Position numbers and translations under genes: made by a program. Positions 1 through 5,199 of a stretch of 7,556 bases of DNA are shown here, one piece after another; within the stretch, counting starts at the first letter, position 1; each line of letters opens with the position of its first letter. Below the pieces are notes generated by a model that had not been told where the DNA came from, ran no database searches, and worked only from the letters and a program-made list of their open reading frames with translations. Origin of the DNA: Flavobacterium psychrophilum (GTDB lineage: Bacteria > Bacteroidota > Bacteroidia > Flavobacteriales > Flavobacteriaceae); the NCBI GenBank assembly GCA_945866505.1, contig CAMBHH010000168.1, positions 1-7,556 of the forward strand, written 5' to 3'.

Positions 1-117
1 GAAATCCATAATTTATTCGAATTCTTTATGGTATTTGTTATCCTGACAGGACTTGCAGCTGTAATTTTGTTTTCATTGACGCCTTTCTTGAAAAAAATGA
101 TGCACGGCATTCGTTAA
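1..117 (+). CDS. C-terminal end of a membrane transporter, probably POT-family peptide MFS transporter (5' end outside window)
   Basis: The open frame enters at base 1 and stops at TAA 115-117, giving the last 38 residues of a larger protein. They hold one hydrophobic segment (about residues 8-28, containing FFMVFVILTGLAAVILF) followed by a short basic tail, LKKMMHGIR. A last transmembrane helix followed by a K-K-x-M-H-G tail is what I recall from Bacteroidota proton-dependent oligopeptide transporters (POT/PTR family), which import di- and tripeptides across the inner membrane with protons. Only the tail is visible, so the family call is an inference from recall. That it is the end of an integral membrane protein is well supported. 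It is codirectional with the thioredoxin-like gene but separated from it by 300 bp, so co-transcription is not evident. Confidence 0.65.
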   Translation, partial: EIHNLFEFFMVFVILTGLAAVILFSLTPFLKKMMHGIR

Positions 118-417
118 TGTTTTCCTGTCAAACCAAACCTAGAAGGCTTCTAAAATCTTATCGGTTTAATTTTTGAACCGCATTCAGTTCTTAAATTTAA
201 AGTACAAAAATGCAACAAAGCTGTGCTAGTGAACAATTTAAAAACCATAAAGACAAGTATACAAAGCAATCATTGTTCTAGCATTTTGGCGAAAAGACGG
301 TAGGTTTTGATAGGAATTTCGTCCTTGATAAAAAAATTAATGTTGGAAGTTAGATAAATCACTTTTTCGGCACTATTTTTGAAAAATATTAGAAGTATAA
401 ATTAAAAATATAAATAG
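118..417. other. Intergenic stretch between transporter tail and thioredoxin-like gene
   Basis: No convincing gene is seen on either strand. Two weak inverted repeats follow the transporter stop: TAGAAG/CTTCTA around 140-152, with a one-base centre, and CGGTTTAA/TTGAACCG at 162-180, with one G-T pair and a 3-nt loop. Neither has a clear T-tract behind it, so a terminator is possible but not shown. The last 45 bases before 418 are very A/T-rich, as usual for leaders in this phylum. Confidence 0.5.
374..381 (+). promoter_or_regulatory. Candidate -7 box of the thioredoxin-like gene
   Basis: TATTTTTG fits the Bacteroidota -7 consensus TAnnTTTG and would place transcription start near 388, about 30 nt before the ATG at 418. 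No TTTG or TTG -33 element lies at the usual 17-23 bp spacing; the nearest, TTG at 343-345, is 28 bp away. This is therefore only a weak candidate. Confidence 0.3.
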
Positions 418-879
418 ATGAACAAGACAGTAATTGCATTATTGCTAATAATGGGCTCTTTTGCCATACAAGCACAAGAATTAAAATGGGAAACGGATAT
501 CAACAAAGCCATTAAAGTTTCAAATAGTACTAAAAAACCACTATTGTTGTTTTTCACTGGAAGCGATTGGTGCGGTTGGTGTATTCGTTTGCAAAAAGAA
601 GTGTTGAAAACCCCAGAATTTGCCACTTGGGCAAAGAAAAATGTGGTTTTGGTAGAATTAGATTTTCCTAGAAAAAACACGCAATCGGAACAAATTAAAG
701 CGCAGAATAACGGACTCCAACAAGCCTTTGGAGTACAAGGATTCCCTACCATTTATTTTGCTACCGCAAAGACAAAGGACGGAAAACCAAGTTTTACAGG
801 TTTAGGAACTACGGGTTATGTTGCCGGTGGGCCCTCAGCTTTTCTGGCTGTAGCCGATGGAATTCTGAAAACAAAATAA
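418..879 (+). CDS. Secreted thioredoxin-fold protein with a WCGWC active site
   Basis: The 153-residue product starts with a signal peptide (residues 1-19, hydrophobic core VIALLLIMGSFAI, likely cut AIQA|Q with Gln as first mature residue). The mature part is one thioredoxin-fold domain: strand PLLLFFTG (41-48), redox motif W-C52-G-W-C55, and the cis-proline loop GFPT with Pro110. It should act outside the cytoplasm as a thiol-disulfide reductase or oxidase; the substrate is unknown. The motif WCGWC differs from the WCGPC of classical thioredoxins and is common in the thioredoxin_7/DUF255-like secreted group. The start at 418 is followed directly by the signal peptide and preceded by an A-rich leader with no Shine-Dalgarno site. 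The gene is convergent with comEC, with one base between the stop codons. Family is sure; physiological role is not known from sequence. Confidence 0.9.
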   Translation: MNKTVIALLLIMGSFAIQAQELKWETDINKAIKVSNSTKKPLLLFFTGSDWCGWCIRLQKEVLKTPEFATWAKKNVVLVELDFPRKNTQSEQIKAQNNGLQQAFGVQGFPTIYFATAKTKDGKPSFTGLGTTGYVAGGPSAFLAVADGILKTK

Positions 880-880
880 T

Positions 881-2917
881 TTATTCCACTCTATAAAATC
901 CCTTTTCGCCAGTAGCGTGAAAAGGGATTTTCTCTTTTAAGCAAGTCCCTTTCCACAGTTTTTGAATGTATTTATAATTCGATGCGTCAGCCACAACTAG
1001 TTTGGGTTTTGTGATTTGTAAAAAACGTTCCATATTAATTTTTGGCGACTGTGTAATTACCACAATATCAGGACGAATTGCAGTTGTGTACACACCTAAA
1101 CTATCCAAAATCAGGATTTTATTGTCTTTATGGTACATTAAATTCCCGAGTCTTTTGGTCTGTGTCAGTTGACTAAAATTCCCCATCAAGTAGGCCGATA
1201 CTGTTTTATTCTTCGGGACGGTTTTCAATAATTCATCATTTGAATATACGGTGACATTTTTTCCATTTCGTTCCGCAATCAAACTGTTTTTCTTTGCATT
1301 GAAAATGACCAATTCTTTTTGGTTTTGAATCGTCCAATGGGTTTGAAAACAAGCAATTTGGAATATAATTACAGTGATCAATGCCAAAACAAGTCTATTA
1401 AAACTGGGTTTTTTGAACCAAATAATCGTGGCGATAAGCAACAAATAGACGCTTAACAACAACTGCCAATTGAACGGAATATCGCGAAAAATAAATTGTT
1501 CCAACGAGGCAATAACGTTAATGATTTTATTCAAAATATAAATACTCCATTCCAATGATTTGGCAAGAAAAAAAGGAACGCAATCGAAAGCTGCCAAAAC
1601 CATTACCAAAACACCGAGTGCCATAATTAAACTCAAAAACGGAATTATGACCAAATTAGTTACAAAAAATAAACCTGGAAATTGATGAAAGTAGTAAATG
1701 CTCAAGGGCAAAGTGCCAATTTGAGCCGCAAACGAAACCGTCAAAATTTCCCAAAAGTAATTTGTGATTTTATTTTTTGGTGTCCAAAGCTGCGCTAATA
1801 AAGGTTGCAACCAAAGAATAAAAAACAGGGCAACATAACTTAATTGAAATCCCACATCAAACAAAAAAGAGGGTTGAACGAGCAAAATAAGCAACATGGA
1901 AACTAAGAGTGTGTGAAAAATATTGGTGCTTCTTCGCAAAAACATTCCAATGGCGACAAACGAAAACATCGTCACCGACCGAAGTACCGACGGTGCCAAG
2001 CCGGCAATCAGTCCGAAGGAAAGGAGTGAAAATAAAATGATAATTAGTTTGATGAAAGCACCACGGCGAGTATTCGGGAAAGGCTTCAAAAGAAAAGTCA
2101 CAAACAGCAGTATAAATCCTATATGCAATCCCGAAACCGACAAAATATGCACTGCTCCAGCAAACTGATAATCCCTAATAATTTCGGGAGAAATATCTTG
2201 TTGTTGCCCTAAAATTAAAGCAATGGCAACATTGAGTTCGGCGTTGTTGAAATGGCTCTTCTCTAAATTCCGAATGATTTTCGTCCGTAGTTTCGAAGTG
2301 TAATACCAAACATCTTTTTCGATGATAGATCCTCGCTTAATATCCGAAACATCGGCATACATTTGAGCATAGATTTGTTTGCCCTCAAGGTATTTGCCGT
2401 AATCAAACTGGTTGGGATTTTTTATGGGACGACTTTTATATAAACTCCCATTGATTTGCAAATGGGTCCCAATTTCCAGAGTAGGAGTAAGGCTGTCGCG
2501 TCGAACATTCAAAAGGATTCTCCCAGTATTGGCAACACTATCTATGCGATTTACCACTACAATATAACGGTCGTTGTAACTAGAACTTCGCAGTTTTTCT
2601 CTAATGGTTACAGCAACCCGATGCGGTTTTTCAAAAATAGTTGTACTGCGAATGTAATTATTTTCTTGAAAAGAATGGGTGTGGATGATTTGGGTGCTTG
2701 TGCCAATGGTAAAAGCCATAAAATAAGTGGCAAGACCAAAATATAGCGGGTTTACAATCTCGCTTTTTGACACGAAATAGACCACAACAAAAATGCAAAA
2801 AATAGCAAAAAGCAACGAAAACACCAATTGAGGATTCGGTTGAAAATAATTTCCAACCATAATTCCAGCCAAGAAACCAATGGTAATTCGCGCTAAAGGG
2901 AATTGTACTACTTTCAT
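881..2917 (-). CDS. comEC: ComEC/Rec2-family DNA-uptake channel, short form lacking a recognisable MBL catalytic motif
   Basis: This 678-residue polytopic inner-membrane protein matches ComEC, which carries single-stranded DNA into the cytoplasm during natural transformation. In order it has N-terminal hydrophobic segments (about 9-75), a soluble DUF4131/OB-like region (about 95-190) with the signature NPNQFDYGKYLEGK at 167-180, and the competence domain (about 230-500) with HILSVSGLHIGF at 257-268, APSVLRSVTMF at 308-318 and DVGFQLSYVA at 354-363. The C-terminal part (about 530-678) resembles the end of the metallo-beta-lactamase-like domain, but I see no HxHxDH motif, so nuclease activity is doubtful. 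B. subtilis ComEC is about 100 residues longer. The start MKVVQF is supported by its exact reappearance in the truncated copy at 3694-3879. The gene begins 14 bp after the PIN toxin stop and is probably now read from upstream of the toxin-antitoxin pair. Confidence 0.93.
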   Translation of the reverse strand: MKVVQFPLARITIGFLAGIMVGNYFQPNPQLVFSLLFAIFCIFVVVYFVSKSEIVNPLYFGLATYFMAFTIGTSTQIIHTHSFQENNYIRSTTIFEKPHRVAVTIREKLRSSSYNDRYIVVVNRIDSVANTGRILLNVRRDSLTPTLEIGTHLQINGSLYKSRPIKNPNQFDYGKYLEGKQIYAQMYADVSDIKRGSIIEKDVWYYTSKLRTKIIRNLEKSHFNNAELNVAIALILGQQQDISPEIIRDYQFAGAVHILSVSGLHIGFILLFVTFLLKPFPNTRRGAFIKLIIILFSLLSFGLIAGLAPSVLRSVTMFSFVAIGMFLRRSTNIFHTLLVSMLLILLVQPSFLFDVGFQLSYVALFFILWLQPLLAQLWTPKNKITNYFWEILTVSFAAQIGTLPLSIYYFHQFPGLFFVTNLVIIPFLSLIMALGVLVMVLAAFDCVPFFLAKSLEWSIYILNKIINVIASLEQFIFRDIPFNWQLLLSVYLLLIATIIWFKKPSFNRLVLALITVIIFQIACFQTHWTIQNQKELVIFNAKKNSLIAERNGKNVTVYSNDELLKTVPKNKTVSAYLMGNFSQLTQTKRLGNLMYHKDNKILILDSLGVYTTAIRPDIVVITQSPKINMERFLQITKPKLVVADASNYKYIQKLWKGTCLKEKIPFHATGEKGFYRVE
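895..931. terminator. Hairpin terminator after the thioredoxin-like gene, embedded in the 3' end of comEC
   Basis: A perfect 13-bp stem, AAAATCCCTTTTC (895-907) and GAAAAGGGATTTT (919-931), encloses an 11-nt loop that could close by two more pairs. On the plus strand it begins 15 bp after the thioredoxin stop and is followed by TCTCTTTTA, a reasonable intrinsic terminator. On the minus strand the stem itself ends in GGGATTTTAT. It may work in that direction too, but it lies upstream of the comEC stop codon, so stopping there would truncate the comEC message. Confidence 0.75.
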
Positions 2918-2930
2918 ATTGCTAAAAGTA
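2769..2930. repeat. Direct repeat copy A: 5' end and leader of intact comEC
   Basis: This 162-bp stretch covers the first 50 or so comEC codons plus 13 bp of leader. It recurs in the same orientation at 3731-3892, offset exactly 962 bp. By hand alignment 13 positions differ (about 92% identity), all inside 2769-2860; 2861-2930 is identical (70 bp). The similarity stops one base before the toxin stop codon (2932-2934). Confidence 0.9.
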
Positions 2931-2931
2931 G

Positions 2932-3351
2932 CTATTTAGATTGATGATTTTCCCAATATTCTTTTGGCGTCACTATTTCGGTATCTTTATATTTTGGAAA
3001 TGTAAAATCGGTGGTATTTCCTGTAATTATATAATGGGCGGCACTCTCATCAGCTAATTCTAAAATCATATTATCATCGACATCAGAAATGAGTTGTAGT
3101 TTAATTTTAGGAGAAAATTTAGTTGCGTTAGCTTCAATTTCTGCTAATAGTGCTTCAGCGCGAATAAAAAAATCGTGAAATCTAGCGAATTTTGGTCTGG
3201 ATAAAACAGCATAATATTCAGTTAGTAATTCTTCTGAAATACACAATTCGATTGTATCCTTTGTAAAAAGTTCATTGACAATCAAGTAGGGGTAGCTTCT
3301 TTGAATAAGTGCCGAAACCAATACGTTGGTATCAATTACGATTTTTTGCAT
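2932..3351 (-). CDS. PIN-domain toxin of a type II toxin-antitoxin pair
   Basis: The 139-residue protein opens with the PIN hallmark strand and acids, MQKIVIDTNVLVSAL (Asp7, Asn9), then has SEELLTEYYAVLSRPKF (39-55, Glu45), SDVDDNMILELADESAAHYI (89-108, acids Asp92/Asp93) and ITGNTTDF (109-116, Asp115). This order fits the COG1569-type 'putative toxin component, PIN family', a metal-dependent ribonuclease that cuts RNA when free of its antitoxin. In the last motif the first acid of the common TGDxxD form is Asn112, while Asp115 is kept. Length is normal and the frame is intact. It overlaps the antitoxin gene by 20 bp, the usual translational coupling of such pairs, and its stop lies 14 bp before comEC. 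The target RNA cannot be told from sequence. Confidence 0.88.
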   Translation of the reverse strand: MQKIVIDTNVLVSALIQRSYPYLIVNELFTKDTIELCISEELLTEYYAVLSRPKFARFHDFFIRAEALLAEIEANATKFSPKIKLQLISDVDDNMILELADESAAHYIITGNTTDFTFPKYKDTEIVTPKEYWENHQSK

Positions 3352-3562
3352 AGCGCCTTACCACCTTTACTTCGTTTGTAATTTCGTCCATAGTCATTTT
3401 TGAAAGGCCATATTTTTCGGCAAGTTCAATCGATTTGATTAAATTTTGACGAGTCAATTCTTTACTTACGATGGCAACAAAATCACTAAAATTGAAGTTA
3501 CTCTCTTTGATGCCAAATCTAGTGAGCTCATTTTCTGATATTGATATGTTTAATGTTTTCAT
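3332..3562 (-). CDS. Antitoxin partner of the PIN toxin (small unnamed family)
   Basis: This 76-residue protein begins MKTLNISISENELTRFG and ends in a basic tail with TNEVKVVRRYAKNRN. It lies directly upstream of the PIN toxin and overlaps it by 20 bp, the standard antitoxin-first order. I do not recognise a named DNA-binding fold. The N-terminus (strand, then helix containing NFNFSDFVAIVSKELTRQNL) could be a small dimerising DNA-binding domain, and the C-terminal helix MTMDEITNEVKVVRRYA is the likely toxin-binding part; both are inferences. I prefer the ATG at 3560-3562. The same frame also opens at an ATG at 3590-3592, adding ten residues (MTAEKSKFTY), but those are polar and unlike an antitoxin start, and the shorter form gives a natural beta-strand N-terminus. 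Confidence 0.78.
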   Translation of the reverse strand: MKTLNISISENELTRFGIKESNFNFSDFVAIVSKELTRQNLIKSIELAEKYGLSKMTMDEITNEVKVVRRYAKNRN

Positions 3563-3592
3563 ATATGTAAATTTTGATTTTTCAGCTGTCAT

Positions 3593-3661
3593 ATATGGTA
3601 TCGCCTTTCTACTTATCGGTGTTTGTTTGCAACAAACTCGTTGTTAGTGGCGATTTCATAT
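3593..3661. promoter_or_regulatory. Nested inverted repeats upstream of the antitoxin gene (possible operator or leader structure)
   Basis: Outer arms ATATGGTATCGCC (3593-3605) and GGCGATTTCATAT (3649-3661) pair with 2 mismatches in 13. Inside lies a perfect 7-bp inverted repeat, GTTTGTT (3621-3627) and AACAAAC (3631-3637), around TGC. Antitoxins and their complexes usually bind palindromes just upstream of their own gene, so an autoregulatory operator is the natural reading. A folded leader RNA or a small MITE-like element are alternatives. Confidence 0.45.
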
Positions 3662-3675
3662 TTTTTATCTTTCTC

Positions 3676-3683
3676 CAAATGTA
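3676..3683 (-). promoter_or_regulatory. Candidate -7 box for the toxin-antitoxin operon
   Basis: On the minus strand TACATTTG matches TAnnTTTG exactly. It would start transcription near 3669, just before the nested inverted repeats and about 105 nt ahead of the antitoxin ATG. No good -33 TTTG lies at the usual distance; a TTTC is 21 bp upstream. The intact comEC may be transcribed from here. Confidence 0.35.
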
Positions 3684-3693
3684 CAATAATAAT

Positions 3694-3879
3694 TTAATTT
3701 TTTAGAAACGCCGTTCTAAACAATTCCACCGACACGAAATATGCGATACCAAAAATGCAAAAAAGAGCAAAAAGCAAAGAAAACACAAGTTGAGGATGGG
3801 GTTGAAAATAATATCCAACCAGAATTCCAGCCAAGAAACCAATGGTAATTCGCGCTAAAGGGAATTGTACTACTTTCAT
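3694..3879 (-). pseudogene. comEC: Truncated duplicate of the 5' end of comEC
   Basis: The 61-codon frame starts MKVVQFPLARITIGFLAGIL and matches intact comEC over its first 50 residues, with 43 identical (differences at 20, 23, 28, 39 and 44-46). It then switches to an unrelated 11-residue tail, VELFRTAFLKN, and stops. DNA similarity spans 3731-3892 and includes 13 bp of leader. The fragment has the first hydrophobic segments only and lacks every functional ComEC motif, so it cannot be a channel. It sits upstream of the antitoxin gene in the same orientation. The differences mix silent and conservative amino-acid changes, which suggests two alleles that diverged as working genes rather than decay after a recent duplication. 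A small membrane peptide could still be made from it, but nothing indicates a function. Confidence 0.88.
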
Positions 3880-3892
3880 ATTGCTAAAAGTA
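3731..3892. repeat. Direct repeat copy B: comEC 5' fragment
   Basis: Partner of 2769-2930, same orientation, 962 bp away. The 70 bp at 3823-3892 are identical to 2861-2930; the remaining 92 bp carry 13 differences. Between the two copies lie about 800 bp holding the toxin-antitoxin pair. Confidence 0.9.
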
Positions 3893-3907
3893 ATTATTTT
3901 TGGCAAT

Positions 3908-3936
3908 AAAATGTAGGATGGAAGTAGTAAATGCAA
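3908..3936 (-). promoter_or_regulatory. Candidate promoter, probably the ancestral comEC promoter
   Basis: On the minus strand TTG (3936-3934), an 18-bp spacer and TACATTTT (3915-3908) resemble the Bacteroidota pair TTTG / TAnnTTTG, with the last G replaced by T. Transcription would begin near 3901, about 22 nt before the ATG of the truncated comEC copy. It now drives, at most, the fragment and possibly the toxin-antitoxin genes and comEC by read-through. Confidence 0.45.
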
Positions 3937-3995
3937 CTTTTTTCAAGTTGACTCAAATCAAGATTTGAATTCATAACCTTTTGATTTCTTTGGAC

Positions 3996-4032
3996 AAGAC
4001 CTATTAGGTTTTTTTTGAACCTCATAGGTCTT
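3996..4032. terminator. Strong hairpin of uncertain function (terminator-like)
   Basis: Arms AAGACCTATTAGGTT (3996-4010) and AACCTCATAGGTCTT (4018-4032) pair with one mismatch in 15 around TTTTTTG. No T-run follows the right arm on the plus strand, and none follows on the minus strand. It stands alone between comEC and the repeat region, so it may be a decayed terminator or a dispersed palindromic repeat. A shorter palindrome, TCAAATC-AA-GATTTGA, lies at 3953-3968. Confidence 0.5.
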
Positions 4033-4391
4033 AACTGGAGCAGTCTTATGAAGTTTTTATAACTGAATCGATTATACGTAGCGAAATAGTTGAATTTAAT
4101 TGCAACCTTTGATTCGCATAAGTAGAAGGAATCAATTAGTGTCGCATTGAAACAGTTATACATTTAATCTTACCACATACGGTATATTAGTTCACACAAG
4201 CTTTACAATCAAAAATTTATGTGTGTTATAAGGTAAAAAAACAACACTATTTTGTTCTCACTACTTAGTTAAGTATGTTTACTTTTCAAAAACCAATGCC
4301 GTGGATTAGTAGTAGCAGTAAAATGGGCTAGTCAGCAACTTTTTTTTTGCTCGTCGGTAGCTGTTTTTAAAACCATCCCTTTCTTATTTAC
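4033..4391. other. Intergenic stretch without recognisable gene
   Basis: I find no coding region, tRNA-like fold or mobile-element end here. Reading frames are short and compositionally poor, and their peptides resemble no family I know. A run of nine T lies at 4340-4348. The stretch may be decayed remnant DNA. Confidence 0.5.
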
Positions 4392-4470
4392 AAAAGATGT
4401 ACATCTTTAATGCACTTCCTGTACATCTTTTGAGTCATTGCTGTACATCTTTTACCTAAAAGATGTACAG
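4392..4470. repeat. 22-bp-phased array of TGTACATCTTTT sites with inverted partners
   Basis: TGTACATCTTT(T) begins at 4398, 4420 and 4442, exactly 22 bp apart, and a fourth partial TGTACA begins at 4464, again 22 bp on. The reverse form AAAAGATGTACA occurs at 4392-4403 and 4458-4469, 66 bp (3 x 22) apart. The first pair overlaps to form a perfect 16-bp palindrome (4393-4408). The last pair forms a 14-bp inverted repeat (4441-4454 / 4457-4470) around CC. The ten bases between conserved cores are unrelated. This suggests a protein-binding array on one DNA face (about two helical turns) or iteron-like sites, but no binder is known. Confidence 0.75.
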
Positions 4471-4667
4471 GAATTCATTTTAGTGTCCTTACCATTTGAA
4501 AAATAGGTCAGGACGTACTTATTTTATCGTGCTGACGAATCGATTTGTAGGTCTGTATTATTCAAGATGGCTTATGCGTTCGCTTATAAAAAAGTCAACC
4601 ACAACCTGAGTCCCCATAATTGTAAAGACTCGAGTAACGTTTTACATTGCTAATGGCTGATTAACTT
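4471..4667. other. Intergenic spacer between the 22-bp array and the heptamer arrays
   Basis: No gene, hairpin with a T-tract or repeat stands out in these 197 bases. Confidence 0.4.
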
Positions 4668-4800
4668 GAATTATGAATTATGAATTATGAATTATCAATT
4701 ATGAATTATGAATTATCAATTATGAATTATCAATTATTAATTATCAATTATTAATTATCAATTATTAATTATCCATTATTAATTATCCATTATTAATTAT
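4668..4800. repeat. Heptanucleotide tandem array 1: 19 uninterrupted units of NAATTAT
   Basis: Nineteen consecutive 7-mers fill 133 bp without an indel: GAATTAT, CAATTAT, TAATTAT and, near the end, CCATTAT. The first position varies in patterned blocks: G-rich at the left, C/T alternating at the right. A partial unit, GAATTGG, follows. A period of 7 and near-perfect register point to slippage expansion. Confidence 0.95.
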
Positions 4801-4830
4801 GAATTGGGAACTCACAGTATACGGGCTACT

Positions 4831-4930
4831 ACCCAAAACCCAACACCCAACACCCAATACCCAACACCCAATACCCAACACCCAATACCCAACACCCAAA
4901 ACCCAAAACCCAACACCAGCACCCAACCCC
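4831..4930. repeat. Heptanucleotide tandem array 2: ACCCAAN, about 13 units
   Basis: Twelve perfect ACCCAA(A/C/T) units run from 4831 to 4914, then a 6-base unit ACCAGC, one more ACCCAAC and CCC. Apart from that one unit the plus strand has no G. The minus strand therefore reads GGGTNTT repeatedly: G3 tracts separated by 4-nt loops, the simple G-quadruplex pattern. Confidence 0.95.
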
Positions 4931-4972
4931 TAACTTATAACCTATAACCTATAACTCATAACTCATAACTTA
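4931..4972. repeat. Heptanucleotide tandem array 3: six units of TAAC(C/T)(C/T)A
   Basis: TAACTTA, TAACCTA twice, TAACTCA twice and TAACTTA follow array 2 without a gap and keep the 7-bp period. Array 3 fades into TAATAACTTTATTAA. Confidence 0.9.
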
Positions 4973-5090
4973 TAATAACTTTATTAAGTTTTTGCGCAAT
5001 ATTGTTTGCCCGACATCGATTTAGTAGCATTTTGTTATAAATAATGAAGCAAATACCGAAAATTGTTAATAATTTCGTAATATATAACGC

Positions 5091-5120
5091 TTTTTACCCA
5101 CTTTTTTACCTGTAACTTTG
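5091..5120 (+). promoter_or_regulatory. Candidate promoter of the large surface-protein gene
   Basis: TAACTTTG (5113-5120) matches the -7 consensus TAnnTTTG exactly. TTTTT (5091-5095) lies 17 bp upstream in the -33 position, where TTTG is expected. Transcription would start near 5127, giving a leader of about 73 nt. The heptamer arrays end about 120 bp upstream of the -33 position. Bases 4973-5090 hold no other recognisable element. Confidence 0.45.
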
Positions 5121-5199
5121 TCCTCTTGTTCTTTTTTGACATTAGTAAGAGTTTGCTTTTAGGAAAAACAAGTTCAAGGGTTTTAAAAATTGGCATTTT

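Noticed and set aside
402..752. 116-residue minus-strand frame opposite the thioredoxin-like gene
   Set aside because: It lies antisense to a well-supported gene with CxxC and cis-Pro motifs, and its peptide shows no family signature.
1923..2168. 81-residue plus-strand frame inside comEC
   Set aside because: It is antisense to the conserved competence domain; no own motifs or leader.
2456..2746. 96-residue plus-strand frame inside comEC
   Set aside because: It is antisense to the soluble N-terminal region of ComEC and looks like a shadow.
3563..3592. Upstream ATG that would extend the antitoxin by ten residues
   Set aside because: The extension is polar and runs up to the inverted-repeat arm; the internal ATG at 3560-3562 gives a more natural N-terminus. 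It cannot be fully excluded.
2931..3730. Insertion sequence or transposon carrying the toxin-antitoxin pair
   Set aside because: I found no transposase, no terminal inverted repeats at the block ends and no short target-site duplication; the flanking repeats are gene fragments.
3894..4163. 89-residue minus-strand frame upstream of the comEC fragment
   Set aside because: It spans the candidate promoter and the 3996-4032 hairpin, and its composition resembles translated non-coding DNA.
4392..4470. CRISPR array
   Set aside because: Cores are only 11-12 bp, the gaps only about 10 bp, copies occur in both orientations, and no cas gene is present.
4831..4930. Telomere-like end of a linear replicon
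   Set aside because: The heptamer resembles telomere repeats only by period and G-richness; genes continue on both sides.
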